In this document: positions 45,076 through 54,984 of the stretch, in pieces
Position numbering within the stretch: the stretch's first letter is position 1
Layout of the letters: each line of letters starts with the position of its first letter
Origin: Mesonia mobilis DSM 19841
Lineage (GTDB): Bacteria > Bacteroidota > Bacteroidia > Flavobacteriales > Flavobacteriaceae
Direction of reading: 5' to 3'
Assembly: GCF_000423405.1 (NCBI RefSeq)
Contig: NZ_AUHX01000005.1
Coordinates: 124,001 to 188,000 of the forward strand
DNA length: 64,000 nucleotides
Position numbers and translations under genes: made by a program
The notes under the pieces: generated by a model
What the model was told of the DNA's origin: nothing
The model's database searches: none
What the model saw: only the letters and a program-made list of their open reading frames with translations

Positions 45076-47895
45076 TTGATTATAAAACGACTTTTATTAT
45101 CTATATTTTTATGTCTGCCTTTGCTTCATATTGCTCAAACAACTATGAATGTAAAGGCATCTTTAGATGATAAAAAAAGGTTGATCGATATTCAACAAGA
45201 AATCGTATATCAAAACACGAGTAAAGATACTTTACAAGAAATTTACTTATCAGATTGGGCCAATAGTTTTAGCAGTAAAACGACTCCGCTCGCCAAACGC
45301 TTTGCTGAAGAATTTTCTAGAAAATTTCACTACGCTCCCGATTATGAGCGTGGTGGAACTATTATTCGAAATCTTCAAAATCTACAAAAGAAAGATCTGG
45401 CTTGGAAGCGGCCGGAAGGCTTTCCCGATATTATCCAAATTCCATTAAAGGAAAATCTACTTCCAGGCGAAGCTTATACCCTTCAGCTTAATTATCAGGT
45501 AAAACTTCCTAACGACAAGTTTACCCGTTATGGTTATAGCGATCAGAAATTTAAGCTGAAATACTGGATGCTGGTTCCTTCAGTTTACACTGATAAGGGC
45601 TGGGAAATTTACAGCAATAAAAACCTAAACGATCTATTTTCTCCGTTAGTTGATGTGGAGATTGAATTTACCCATCCTAAAACTTACCAACTAGTTTCTC
45701 CGTTAAATACCATCATTAAAACTGAAAATGATTCTTTAAGAACTACGCAGCTTAGCGGCAAAAATTATATCGATCAAAAAATTTATTTGCTGAAAGAAAA
45801 TGAATTTAGAACGATCAAAACCGATCAGGTAAAGATCATTACCAATCTTGAAGATGATGATGTTACGCCGCAAATTAAAGCTTTAACGATCGATCGTATT
45901 GTTCAGTTTTTAAATTATCGGTTAGGGGAATATCCGTTAGAAAATTTAATGGTGACCCAAGATGAATATCTTGACAATCCTATTTACGGTTTAAATCAAT
46001 TGCCGTCTTTTATTCGACCTTTTCCCGATGGTTTTCAGTACGACATTAAATCGTTTAAAAGCATCACTAAAAATTATTTAGATAATACCTTACTGCTCAA
46101 CCCGAGGAAAGAAGCTTGGCTTAAAGATGCCATTTTGGTATATTTAATGATGGAATATGTAGATGCCTATTACCCAAATACCAAACTTTTGGGTGGTTTT
46201 AGTGAGTTTATCGGGATTCGATGGTTTCACGCGGCCGATTTAAAATTTAATGACCGCTATCCTTTTTTTGCCTTAAACATGTCTCGGTTAAATTTAGACG
46301 AGCGGTTAAGCGCCAGTCAAGATTCGTTAATTAAATTCAACAAAAATATTGCGAATCCTTATAAAGCCGGTGTAGGTTTAGCGTATATCAACGATTATTT
46401 AGGTGAAAAGAAAACCACTTATCAAGCTTTAAAATCTTTTTATTCACAATACCAACTTGACGATGATGTCGAGGTGGATGATTTTAAAAATTTAATTGAG
46501 GAAAATGCCGAAAAAGATCTCGACTGGTTTTTTGAAGATTACGTAAACACCAATGCTCGAATCGACTTCAGCATTAAAAAAGTTGAAAAATCTAAGGATT
46601 CACTCACTGTAACGATCGAAAATAAAGAGAACAACCATATGCCAGTTTCTCTTTACGGATTAAAAGACAAACAAGCCATTTCGAAATATTGGGTAGAAAC
46701 GCCAGATTCGTTAGCGACGATCACCATCCCCAGAGATGATATTGAGCGTTTAGCTTTAAATTATGAAGCCATAATCCCAGAATATAACCAGCGAAATAAT
46801 TATAAAAGCGTCACCACTTTATTAAACAAGCCTATACAATTTCGGTTATTAGAAGATATTGAAGACCCAAGATACAACCAGCTATTTTTAATCCCCGAGT
46901 TTGATTATAATCTTTACGATGGGTTTATCATAGGTCCTAAACTTTATAACAATACCATTTTACGCCGTAATTTTAATTTTAGAATTGCTCCGCGTTTAGG
47001 TTTACGAAGTCAGGCTTTCATCGGTTCGGTTTCTGCTTCGAATACGCATCAATTTCAAAATGAAAAGCTTCATCAAGTCACTTATGGAGTTTCTGCCAAT
47101 CGCTATTCGTATGCAGAAGATTTATTTTATCATCGACTAACGCCTTACTTCAATATTTACTTCAGAAATAAGTATTTAAGAAGTAATGAAAGTCAAGCCA
47201 TTGGTATTCGTAGCGTAAATGTATTCCGTGATCGCGCACCTGCCAATCCTATAGACGACCCAGATTATAGCGTGGTCGATATTCAGTATAATTATAGCGA
47301 TCGAAATTTTAGAGATTATTTCACGACGAATGTCGATTATCAAATTGCCAAACAATTCAGTAAGGTTTCGGTGACCACTAAATGGCGTAAATTATTTCTG
47401 AACAATCGCCAGATCGAGTTGAGAGCATTTACCGGATTATTTTTATTTAACGACAGTAAAAATTCAGACTATTTCAGCTTTGCTTTAGACCGCCCGACCG
47501 ATTACCTGTTTGACTATAATTACTACGGAAGAAGTGAATCTACCGGTTTATTTAGTCAGCAATTTATCGAAGCTGAAGGTGGATTTAAATCGAAATTACA
47601 GCCCGCTTTTGCCAATCAATTTATTTCTACGCTCAACGGAAGTTTTACGATCTGGAACTGGATTCACGCCTATGGTGATGCCGGAGTCGTGAAAAATGCT
47701 GGGCAAAACCCTGAGTTTTTATACGATTCTGGGATTCGGGTAAATCTAGTACAAGATTATTTTGAAATTTTCTTCCCTATGTATTCCAGTTTAGGTTGGG
47801 AACCTGCACAAGATAATTACGATCAAAAAATTAGATTTATTGTATCGCTGGATTTTAATACTTTAATCAAACTATTCACCAGAAGATGGTATTAA
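45076..47895 (+). CDS. Degenerate M1-peptidase-like protein with a C-terminal outer-membrane barrel
   Basis: A 939-residue exported protein. TTG 45076 starts a good signal peptide (LLLSIFLCLPLLHIAQ). Residues about 20-560 have the layout of M1 aminopeptidases (N-terminal beta saddle, then helical domain), but no HEXXH is present: the place expected for the metal helices reads AWLKDAILVYLMMEYVDAYY. From about 590 to the end there are alternating aromatic strands finishing ..NTLIKLFTRRWY, typical of an outer-membrane barrel with terminal aromatic. I infer a surface protein that has lost peptidase activity. Confidence 0.72.
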   Translation: MIIKRLLLSIFLCLPLLHIAQTTMNVKASLDDKKRLIDIQQEIVYQNTSKDTLQEIYLSDWANSFSSKTTPLAKRFAEEFSRKFHYAPDYERGGTIIRNLQNLQKKDLAWKRPEGFPDIIQIPLKENLLPGEAYTLQLNYQVKLPNDKFTRYGYSDQKFKLKYWMLVPSVYTDKGWEIYSNKNLNDLFSPLVDVEIEFTHPKTYQLVSPLNTIIKTENDSLRTTQLSGKNYIDQKIYLLKENEFRTIKTDQVKIITNLEDDDVTPQIKALTIDRIVQFLNYRLGEYPLENLMVTQDEYLDNPIYGLNQLPSFIRPFPDGFQYDIKSFKSITKNYLDNTLLLNPRKEAWLKDAILVYLMMEYVDAYYPNTKLLGGFSEFIGIRWFHAADLKFNDRYPFFALNMSRLNLDERLSASQDSLIKFNKNIANPYKAGVGLAYINDYLGEKKTTYQALKSFYSQYQLDDDVEVDDFKNLIEENAEKDLDWFFEDYVNTNARIDFSIKKVEKSKDSLTVTIENKENNHMPVSLYGLKDKQAISKYWVETPDSLATITIPRDDIERLALNYEAIIPEYNQRNNYKSVTTLLNKPIQFRLLEDIEDPRYNQLFLIPEFDYNLYDGFIIGPKLYNNTILRRNFNFRIAPRLGLRSQAFIGSVSASNTHQFQNEKLHQVTYGVSANRYSYAEDLFYHRLTPYFNIYFRNKYLRSNESQAIGIRSVNVFRDRAPANPIDDPDYSVVDIQYNYSDRNFRDYFTTNVDYQIAKQFSKVSVTTKWRKLFLNNRQIELRAFTGLFLFNDSKNSDYFSFALDRPTDYLFDYNYYGRSESTGLFSQQFIEAEGGFKSKLQPAFANQFISTLNGSFTIWNWIHAYGDAGVVKNAGQNPEFLYDSGIRVNLVQDYFEIFFPMYSSLGWEPAQDNYDQKIRFIVSLDFNTLIKLFTRRWY

Positions 47896-48025
47896 CCTCA
47901 AAATCACTATCTTATTATTTATTACATATTTTTAAATTATATCTAATAATTTAACGTTAAATTATGTAATTTTCATTAAAATTGGAAAATAGTCACGATT
48001 TCATAATTTTAGGCATTTTTTGAAA

Positions 48026-48056
48026 TTGATTTTCTCCTTAATTTTTACTATATTCG
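48026..48056 (+). promoter_or_regulatory. Possible promoter of the E1 dehydrogenase gene
   Basis: TTG at 48026-48028, 20 bases, then TATATTCG at 48049-48056, one mismatch from TAnnTTTG. The start codon follows at 48078. Confidence 0.4.
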
Positions 48057-48077
48057 TGACCTATTAAAAAATCGAGT

Positions 48078-50489
48078 ATGGAAGAAAAGGTCTTAGAAAA
48101 AACTGATATTTCTTTTGCAGAATTTAAAGCACAAGTAATTAAAGATTACACCACTGCTGTTGTAAGTAGAGAATGTAGTTTGCTAGGTCGTCGTGAAGTA
48201 TTAACCGGTAAAGCTAAATTCGGAATCTTTGGGGACGGGAAAGAAGTCCCTCAACTTGCGATGGCAAAAGCTTTTAAGAACGGAGATTTTCGTTCAGGTT
48301 ACTATCGCGATCAAACCTTTATGATGGCGTTAGACTTACTTTCTGTGGAAGAGTTTTTTGCCGGACTTTATGCCAATACCGATATTGAAAAAGAACCGAT
48401 GGCGGGAGGTCGCCAAATGGGTGGTCACTTCGGAACGCATAGTTTAAATGAAGATGGCACCTGGAAAAACCTTACCCAACAACCCAACTCTAGTGCAGAC
48501 ATCTCTCCTACTGCAGGACAAATGCCGAGATTATTAGGACTGGCACAAGCTTCTAAAATTTATAGAAATGTAGAAGGTATCGCTGCTGAAAATTTTTCTG
48601 TAAGCGGTAACGAAGTTGCTTGGGGTACCATTGGTAATGCGAGTACCAGCGAAGGTTTGTTTTGGGAAACCATCAATGCCGCCGGGGTTATGCAAGTACC
48701 GATGGTGATTAGCGTTTGGGATGATGAATACGGAATTTCTGTTCCTGCAAAATACCAAACTACCAAAGAAAATATCTCTGAGATCTTAAAAGGATTTCAG
48801 CGTGATGAAGAAAATGACGGTTACGAAATTATCGTTGTAAAAGGTTGGAACTATCCAGAATTGATGGAAGCTTACCAAAAAGCCGGACAAATCTCTAGAG
48901 AGCAACATATTCCGGTATTAATTCACGTGATCGAGCTTACGCAACCGCAAGGGCATTCTACTTCCGGTTCTCACGAGCGTTACAAATCTGAAGCGCGTTT
49001 GCAGTGGGAAAAGGAGACCGATTGTAATGTAAAGATGCGTGAGTGGATGTTGGCCAACGACATCGCTACCGAAGATGAATTAACACAGATCGAAAAAGAC
49101 GCTAAGAAAACGGTTCGTGACGGTAAAAAAGCCGCTTGGAAAGCTTTTACCGAGCAACCGCTTCAACAGAAAAAAGTGGTCGTCGATCTATTGCAACAAG
49201 TAGCAAATACAAGTAGTAACAAAAACTTTATTCAGCCTTTAGTTGATGAATTATCGAACATTAAAGAGCCTCAAAAATTTGAAGTTTTACGTACTGCCCG
49301 AAAAGCTTTAAAATACATTTACCAAGAAACTTCTGAAGCAAAGACCAATCTCGTCAATTGGATCAATACATTTCAAGAAGACACACAACCCGAATATAGC
49401 AGTCATTTACACAGCGAACAAGATAATAATGCTTTATCGATTGCTGAAGTTGCCCCTGCCTACGATGAGAATGCCAAAATGGTAGACGGTCGTATTGTAC
49501 TGCGAGAAAACTTCGATAAGATTTTCACCAACCATCCGGAAGCTTTGATCTTTGGAGAAGACACCGGTAATATTGGTGATGTAAACCAAGGTTTAGAAGG
49601 TTTACAAGAAAAATATGGCGATCTAAGAATTGCCGATGCCGGTATTCGTGAAGCTACGATTTTAGGTCAAGGTATCGGGATGGCGATGCGTGGTTTACGT
49701 CCGATCGCAGAAATACAGTACTTAGATTATATTATGTATGCGCTGCAAATTATGACTGATGATCTAGCAACGCTACATTACCGTACCAAAGGAAAACAAA
49801 AAGCACCGCTAATTGTAAGAACTCGTGGTCACCGTTTAGAAGGTATTTGGCATAGTGGCTCACAAATGGGTGGTTTAGTACATTTGCTTAGAGGTATTCA
49901 CGTATTAGTCCCTCGAAACATGACCAAAGCTGCCGGTTTCTACAATACCTTATTAGAAAGTGATGAGCCTGCTTTGATCGTAGAATGTTTAAATGGTTAT
50001 CGTTTAAAAGAAAAACTACCGAATAACTTAGGAGAATTTAAAACACCAATCGGTGTGGTTGAAACGGTAAAAGAAGGAAATGATATTACGCTGGTTTCTT
50101 ACGGTTCTACCTTAAGAATTGTAGAAGACGTCGCTAAAGAATTATTAGAGGTGGGTATTGATGCTGAAGTGATCGATGTACAATCACTTTTACCGTTCGA
50201 TATTCATCACGATATTGTAAAGAGTGTTGAAAAAACCAATCGCTTGCTAGTGATCGACGAAGATGTTCCCGGTGGAGCTTCTGCCTACATTGTGCAAGAA
50301 ATTTTAGAAAAGCAAAATGCCTATCGTTTCTTAGACAGCAAACCGCAAACGCTGACTGCTAAAGAACACAGACCGGCTTACGGAACCGACGGAGATTACT
50401 TCTCTAAACCTTCAGCAGAAGATATATTTGAGAAAGTATATAGCATTTTTAATGAAGTAAATCCTGAGCAATTCCCAAGCTTACGATAA
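48078..50489 (+). CDS. 2-oxoacid dehydrogenase E1, fused alpha and beta subunits
   Basis: Thiamine-diphosphate decarboxylase of a branched-chain or related 2-oxoacid dehydrogenase complex. The 803-residue product joins an alpha-type half (about 1-400; MGGHFGTHSLN, and GNASTSEGLFWETINAAG with the ThDP-binding region) to a beta-type half (about 465-803; IFGEDTGNIGDVNQG, DAGIREATILGQGIGMAM, transketolase C-terminal domain). The fusion is common in Bacteroidota. E2 and E3 genes are not adjacent; lpd at 7.4 kb is a possible E3. Which oxoacid it uses is not decided by the sequence alone. Confidence 0.9.
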   Translation: MEEKVLEKTDISFAEFKAQVIKDYTTAVVSRECSLLGRREVLTGKAKFGIFGDGKEVPQLAMAKAFKNGDFRSGYYRDQTFMMALDLLSVEEFFAGLYANTDIEKEPMAGGRQMGGHFGTHSLNEDGTWKNLTQQPNSSADISPTAGQMPRLLGLAQASKIYRNVEGIAAENFSVSGNEVAWGTIGNASTSEGLFWETINAAGVMQVPMVISVWDDEYGISVPAKYQTTKENISEILKGFQRDEENDGYEIIVVKGWNYPELMEAYQKAGQISREQHIPVLIHVIELTQPQGHSTSGSHERYKSEARLQWEKETDCNVKMREWMLANDIATEDELTQIEKDAKKTVRDGKKAAWKAFTEQPLQQKKVVVDLLQQVANTSSNKNFIQPLVDELSNIKEPQKFEVLRTARKALKYIYQETSEAKTNLVNWINTFQEDTQPEYSSHLHSEQDNNALSIAEVAPAYDENAKMVDGRIVLRENFDKIFTNHPEALIFGEDTGNIGDVNQGLEGLQEKYGDLRIADAGIREATILGQGIGMAMRGLRPIAEIQYLDYIMYALQIMTDDLATLHYRTKGKQKAPLIVRTRGHRLEGIWHSGSQMGGLVHLLRGIHVLVPRNMTKAAGFYNTLLESDEPALIVECLNGYRLKEKLPNNLGEFKTPIGVVETVKEGNDITLVSYGSTLRIVEDVAKELLEVGIDAEVIDVQSLLPFDIHHDIVKSVEKTNRLLVIDEDVPGGASAYIVQEILEKQNAYRFLDSKPQTLTAKEHRPAYGTDGDYFSKPSAEDIFEKVYSIFNEVNPEQFPSLR

Positions 50490-50516
50490 TTGAAAAAGAA
50501 AAATAATTTTTGATAG

Positions 50517-52067
50517 TTACATCCACGCTTTTGTGGATGTTTCTATTTTATAGAAACTGTAATTTAGATTTTTCAATACTTCTTCGTGCACTAACGGAAA
50601 TGACAGATCGCCCCCTGCGGTATGAAATTCTAAATTGTAAAGCTTGCGCTTTTTAAACCAAAGCGGTTGTTTAACCGTAACCGATTGCAATTTAAACAGC
50701 TCTAAAATTTCGGTTTCCTGATTCCAAATCCCTTGTTTTTTAATGATGAAGTTTTCGGTGAATTCAATTGCGACCGAATCGTAATACTTTTTATTTAAAA
50801 ATACCGAAAGAGCAACGTAGATCAACACCATTGGTGCAATGATCTGCCACTCGTACCAAGAAAAAATAACCACCGGAATAAATGCGATCACCACCGGAAT
50901 TAAACTCAGCATCACGCGTCTAACTATCAAAAGTCGATGCGGTTTGATCGCTTCGGAAGTTTCTTCTGCTCGGTTATATAAAAAAGTTTTTATTTTTTGA
51001 AGCTTCTCTTTTGCGAGTCCCGGAATTTTAATTTTTCCTTTTTGCGCCTGAATATTATCAGCGCTGCTAGCTAACGAAACTTCAGCTTCATAAAGATCTA
51101 ATCGTTTCTGGATAGGATTGGTGCTTAACCTCAACAACTGAACACGTCTTGGTTTTAACGAAGTTCTTGTATTGGTTTTGAGACCCATTTCTAAATCTAA
51201 GCTCGATGTGGTTTGGGTAAGTGTTAAGTTGAAATATTTGATAAAAATTTCGATAGTAGAAATCACAATTCCCACCAGAAATGTAAAGATCAAAGCTGCG
51301 AACGCCACTAAGATGATGCCGGAACTATCTGAAAAATTCTCTGCGAGGTAATTGGCAGAATCTTCTACATAGGTATTTTCTATTTTCAGTTGATTCAATT
51401 CATTCATGATCGTACCGAAAAACAGAAAAATTAACCAAATTCCGCGTAGATAATTAGAGGTTAAGCCTAGTTTTAATAAATCGAAGATGCTGAGTTGGTG
51501 CTTCCATTCTACATTCTTCTTTTTAGATTTTGAAGTGTGTACCGCATCGGTTTCAACTTCAACATTATTTTCAATTTCGTCGGTGGTTTTTTCCGCAGCT
51601 AAATCCATTAAAATACTTCGTAAAGCATCTGCTTTTTCTTTAGAAAGCGCTTTAATGGTCACCTCTTTTTGCGAACTTCCGGCAGTATCGATCGCGACTT
51701 CATATACATTGATAATTCTCTGAACTATGGAACGTTTAAAATAAACTTGCTGAATTTTATCGAACGGGATATTGATAAATTCTGTAGAAAAAACTCCCTT
51801 TTGCAAGACAAATTCTTTCTGCTCGTAATCGATATGAAACTTGAATTTTTTGTAGTAAAAAAAACTATAAATAAGTGATAACAAACCTACAACGCCAAAA
51901 CCCAATAAAATATAAAGTTTTGCCTTAGCATTGCTACTGAATAATAGGTAGGCAAATGAAATTAAAACCGCTTTTAACACCTTATAGAATGAAGATGTGA
52001 ATATCACTAAAATTCCAATTTTAGATTGTAGCTGTGGTTTCGCAAAAGCCTTATTCATATTCTTCAA
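50517..52067 (-). CDS. PH (bPH2) domain membrane protein, YdbT-like
   Basis: A 516-residue membrane protein with three bacterial PH (DUF304) modules (about 75-160, 270-355 and 420-505) separated by pairs of hydrophobic helices. The order and size match the B. subtilis YdbT type, which works with a YdbS-type partner. The partner gene lies directly upstream and overlaps by 17 bases (or 8 if ATG 52058 is used). Role uncertain; in Bacillus the pair is linked to antibiotic tolerance. Confidence 0.85.
   Translation of the reverse strand: MKNMNKAFAKPQLQSKIGILVIFTSSFYKVLKAVLISFAYLLFSSNAKAKLYILLGFGVVGLLSLIYSFFYYKKFKFHIDYEQKEFVLQKGVFSTEFINIPFDKIQQVYFKRSIVQRIINVYEVAIDTAGSSQKEVTIKALSKEKADALRSILMDLAAEKTTDEIENNVEVETDAVHTSKSKKKNVEWKHQLSIFDLLKLGLTSNYLRGIWLIFLFFGTIMNELNQLKIENTYVEDSANYLAENFSDSSGIILVAFAALIFTFLVGIVISTIEIFIKYFNLTLTQTTSSLDLEMGLKTNTRTSLKPRRVQLLRLSTNPIQKRLDLYEAEVSLASSADNIQAQKGKIKIPGLAKEKLQKIKTFLYNRAEETSEAIKPHRLLIVRRVMLSLIPVVIAFIPVVIFSWYEWQIIAPMVLIYVALSVFLNKKYYDSVAIEFTENFIIKKQGIWNQETEILELFKLQSVTVKQPLWFKKRKLYNLEFHTAGGDLSFPLVHEEVLKNLNYSFYKIETSTKAWM
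50519..50550. terminator. Terminator between E1 gene and PH-domain gene
   Basis: Stem ACATCCAC / GTGGATGT with loop gctttt, followed by a T-rich tract on the plus strand. It contains the stop codon region of the convergent PH-domain gene. Confidence 0.65.
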
Positions 52068-52581
52068 CGGTTAATTTTTTTGCTACGGCTTCTTTTAAAT
52101 TCACTGCTAAATTGGGTAACAAACCGGGAATACTCACATCACTTCCTTGTCCGCCGGCGGTAAAAATCTTCAAGGTTGAAATTCCTAAAGCTTTATCGAA
52201 AACTCCGCGAGAGATCGACACGTGCTGAATACGATTAAATGGGATTACTGTTGTTTTGGTGATTAAATAGCCTCGACGGTAAATAAGATCTTTTTCGCGC
52301 AAGGCATAGCCATATTTTTTTTGAAGTAAGGAAGCATTTAGGTAAGCAAAACCAAAAAACAACAAAAGAATCCCCAAGACTAAATACAAACTCCAATGCG
52401 CGGGTAAAAAATAAAACAGCACTCCCCAACCCGCCAAAAGTATGACCAGCCCAATGGTGATTTGGTAAAAACTTTTGGTTTGCTTTTTCTTAGAAATCGT
52501 TTCAAAATCTACTGCCTGATGATCAGGCAGTAGATCAATATTGATTTGTTGATTGGTAAACTCACTCTCTACGGAATCCAT
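52051..52581 (-). CDS. PH (bPH2) domain membrane protein, YdbS-like
   Basis: A 176-residue protein with two hydrophobic helices (about 40-85) and one bPH2/DUF304 domain (about 95-160; YLITKTTVIPFNRIQHVSISRG). It is the small partner of the downstream YdbT-like gene. It overlaps menB upstream by 13 bases, so menB and the two PH genes form one transcript. Confidence 0.88.
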   Translation of the reverse strand: MDSVESEFTNQQINIDLLPDHQAVDFETISKKKQTKSFYQITIGLVILLAGWGVLFYFLPAHWSLYLVLGILLLFFGFAYLNASLLQKKYGYALREKDLIYRRGYLITKTTVIPFNRIQHVSISRGVFDKALGISTLKIFTAGGQGSDVSIPGLLPNLAVNLKEAVAKKLTVEEYE

Positions 52582-53408
52582 TTCTTATCGAAATTTGGTT
52601 GACGTTTTTCTAAAAATGCATTTCTACCTTCTTTTGCCTCGTCGGTCATATATGCTAAACGCGTTGCTTCACCGGCAAATACTTGTTGCCCTACCATACC
52701 GTCGTCGGTTAGGTTCATTGCAAATTTTAGCATTTTTATAGAAATTGGTGATTTTGCCAGCACTTCCTGCGCCCATTCGTAAGCCGTCGCTTCTAACTCG
52801 TCGTGCGGAACCACTGCATTTACCATTCCCATATCGAAGGCTTCCTGCGCCGAATAATTTCTTCCTAAAAAGAAGATTTCACGTGCTTTCTTTTGCCCTA
52901 CCATTTTGGCTAAATAGGCAGAACCGTACCCCCCGTCGAAACTCGTTACATCGGCATCGGTTTGTTTAAAGATCGCGTGTTCTTTACTCGCCAACGTCAT
53001 ATCGCAAACGACATGTAAACTATGGCCGCCACCTACTGCCCAACCGGGAACTACACAAATCACCGCTTTGGGCATAAAACGTATTAAACGCTGTACTTCT
53101 AAAATATTTAAACGATGGTAACCGTCTTCTCCTACATAGCCTTCTTTACCACGTGCTTTTTGGTCGCCGCCGCTACAGAAAGACCACACGCCATCTTTGG
53201 TCGAAGGACCTTCGGCAGAAAGTAGCACCACTCCTATCGAGGTATCTTCGTGGGCGTCGTGAAAGGCATCTAATAATTCACTCGTAGTTTTTGGACGAAA
53301 CGCATTTCGAACATTGGGTCTATTAAAAGCTATTCTTGCTACACCATTCGATTTTTTATAGGTAATATCGTCGTATTCTTTAGCAGTCTCCCACTTTATT
53401 TCACTCAT
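52569..53408 (-). CDS. menB: 1,4-Dihydroxy-2-naphthoyl-CoA synthase
   Basis: Cyclises O-succinylbenzoyl-CoA in menaquinone synthesis. The 279-residue crotonase-fold protein has the MenB features SFCSGGDQKARG, PGWAVGGGHSLHVVCDMTLAS and SFDGGYGSAYLAKMVGQ (Asp and Tyr of the active site). Full length. It heads a unit with the two PH-domain genes; menD, menF and a MenI-like gene lie 3-7 kb further right on the same strand. Confidence 0.97.
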   Translation of the reverse strand: MSEIKWETAKEYDDITYKKSNGVARIAFNRPNVRNAFRPKTTSELLDAFHDAHEDTSIGVVLLSAEGPSTKDGVWSFCSGGDQKARGKEGYVGEDGYHRLNILEVQRLIRFMPKAVICVVPGWAVGGGHSLHVVCDMTLASKEHAIFKQTDADVTSFDGGYGSAYLAKMVGQKKAREIFFLGRNYSAQEAFDMGMVNAVVPHDELEATAYEWAQEVLAKSPISIKMLKFAMNLTDDGMVGQQVFAGEATRLAYMTDEAKEGRNAFLEKRQPNFDKKWIP

Positions 53409-53491
53409 AATTTTGGTATTTATTTCTGTAAAATTACGGTTTTAAATCAAAATTGTGTAATTTTAAAGGTATACTTATTATTTCAGTAAAG

Positions 53492-53857
53492 ATGAAAAAC
53501 TTATTGTTTTTGGGAGTTCTGCTTTTCGGAATTCAATTAACGGCACAAGAGCGTCTTACCCGATTTTCTACGCCGAAAGATTCGTTGAATTTTATTCACA
53601 AGAATTTTAAACCTATTCAATTGACCAAACATTTACAAAATATAGGTTATGGTGAGCAAAATGATCTTTATTATTTCCCGATAAGAGAAAGAGTGAGTAA
53701 TTATAGGTTTAAATATACAGCTAATGATGTCGCAGAATATTTATTTGTTGAGCGACCGCTTTTACGACAAATGAACCCGAATTATAATTATGTAGGAAGT
53801 CAGCTTTCTGATCCTAACTATATTTATACACTTTCTTATTGTGATTTTCAATACTGA
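53492..53857 (+). CDS. Small exported protein of unknown function
   Basis: Start taken at ATG 53492, giving a signal peptide ending LTAQ (about residue 18) and 121 residues in total; a frame start at 53453 would add an unlikely leader. The mature part is Tyr- and Asn-rich with no motif I recognise. Divergent from menB. Confidence 0.65.
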   Translation: MKNLLFLGVLLFGIQLTAQERLTRFSTPKDSLNFIHKNFKPIQLTKHLQNIGYGEQNDLYYFPIRERVSNYRFKYTANDVAEYLFVERPLLRQMNPNYNYVGSQLSDPNYIYTLSYCDFQY

Positions 53858-53933
53858 TAAAAAAGTTGGCAACTTAGAAATTTGAAGCATATTTAGCTCG
53901 ATTACATTTGTTCGTTGTCACTAATTTGAAAAC

Positions 53934-54308
53934 ATGATCAAATCCTTAATTCATAAATTATTTCAATCTTCTAAAAAAAGAAATGAAATTTTAAATGAAC
54001 TAAAAAGTAATCAAAATATTCAAACTCAAAGTAAAACTGACTTCAATCAAGCTGATTTTAAGTTGAAGAAAGGAAAAGTTGAAACAATCTATTCGCCAAA
54101 TTTAGGAAATCAAAAAGGTTTAATATTGAAAAAATGGTATGTTGAACCAGATGATCTCGTAAAACATGGAGATATTATTTGTCTTATTGAAAATGAAAAT
54201 ATTACCATGGAATTTGAAAGCTTTTATAGCGGAAAAATAATTTCAACTTGTAAGCTAAATCAAAATCTATCGAACGGAACCGAACTTTTTAAAATAGAAG
54301 GTATTTAG
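53934..54308 (+). CDS. Biotinyl/lipoyl-like domain protein without the attachment lysine
   Basis: A 124-residue protein. Residues about 48-122 fit a biotinyl/lipoyl beta-sandwich (IYSPNLG..KWYVEPDDLVKHGDIICLIE, in two parts; then FYSGKIIS). The attachment turn reads ENENITME where carriers have ETDK or EAMKM, so Asn89 replaces the modified Lys. It cannot be a normal lipoyl or biotin carrier. The first 45 residues are charged. Function unknown; a structural or binding role is possible. Confidence 0.65.
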   Translation: MIKSLIHKLFQSSKKRNEILNELKSNQNIQTQSKTDFNQADFKLKKGKVETIYSPNLGNQKGLILKKWYVEPDDLVKHGDIICLIENENITMEFESFYSGKIISTCKLNQNLSNGTELFKIEGI

Positions 54309-54444
54309 AATATTAGAATCTGATAGATTATCTTTCAGATCAAAGACAACCTACAAGAATAACAGACTCAACTTTTTAAGTATTAACCTTCAAAAATTCT
54401 ATTTTAGCATCATATTTGATACCTTTAAAGCGTAAAAGAAACTT

Positions 54445-54984
54445 ATGAATTTTAGAAACTTCCTCTTCGTTTTGCTCATTGGCTGCTCGGCTTATGCTCA
54501 GGAGTTAGAAGATCCTAATCTTTTTGCGACCAATAATCAAATTATAAGAGCAAATCTATATAGTGGTCGCGCGGTTTCTTTATCGCAATTTGATGGCTAC
54601 ATTAAACCGGAGCGCACGCAGTTTACGCTTCCGCAAGGTAATGTGTATGAAGATGAATACAATCGTGAAATTAATATGATGGCGATTGCAGAATCTGAAC
54701 GCTGGAAACGCCAAAGTGGCATAGTCGATATGGATTTCCCTACGCGACAGTTACAACAAATTAATAGTAATGTTCAGGTATTTTACAATAACCGAGAGAA
54801 TTTTAAATACCGTACCAACTTTAACATGAATTACGACGGGCAACGCACTCCCGATGGTGGTATACGTAATGAAGTATATCAAGATGTGAGTCAGCCGCTC
54901 ATTAATCCTTATTATATGCGTGGATTTTCGCCTTATCAGCGAAGAAGAGGTTCCGGTAATTTTGGATTTTACATGACTAGGTGA
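54445..54984 (+). CDS. Exported protein of unknown function
   Basis: A 179-residue protein with a signal peptide ending AYAQ (about residue 18). The mature part is rich in Asn, Arg and Tyr and lacks known motifs. Its 3' end overlaps the 3' end of the convergent cvfB-like gene by 16 bases, so no terminator separates them. Confidence 0.65.
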   Translation: MNFRNFLFVLLIGCSAYAQELEDPNLFATNNQIIRANLYSGRAVSLSQFDGYIKPERTQFTLPQGNVYEDEYNREINMMAIAESERWKRQSGIVDMDFPTRQLQQINSNVQVFYNNRENFKYRTNFNMNYDGQRTPDGGIRNEVYQDVSQPLINPYYMRGFSPYQRRRGSGNFGFYMTR

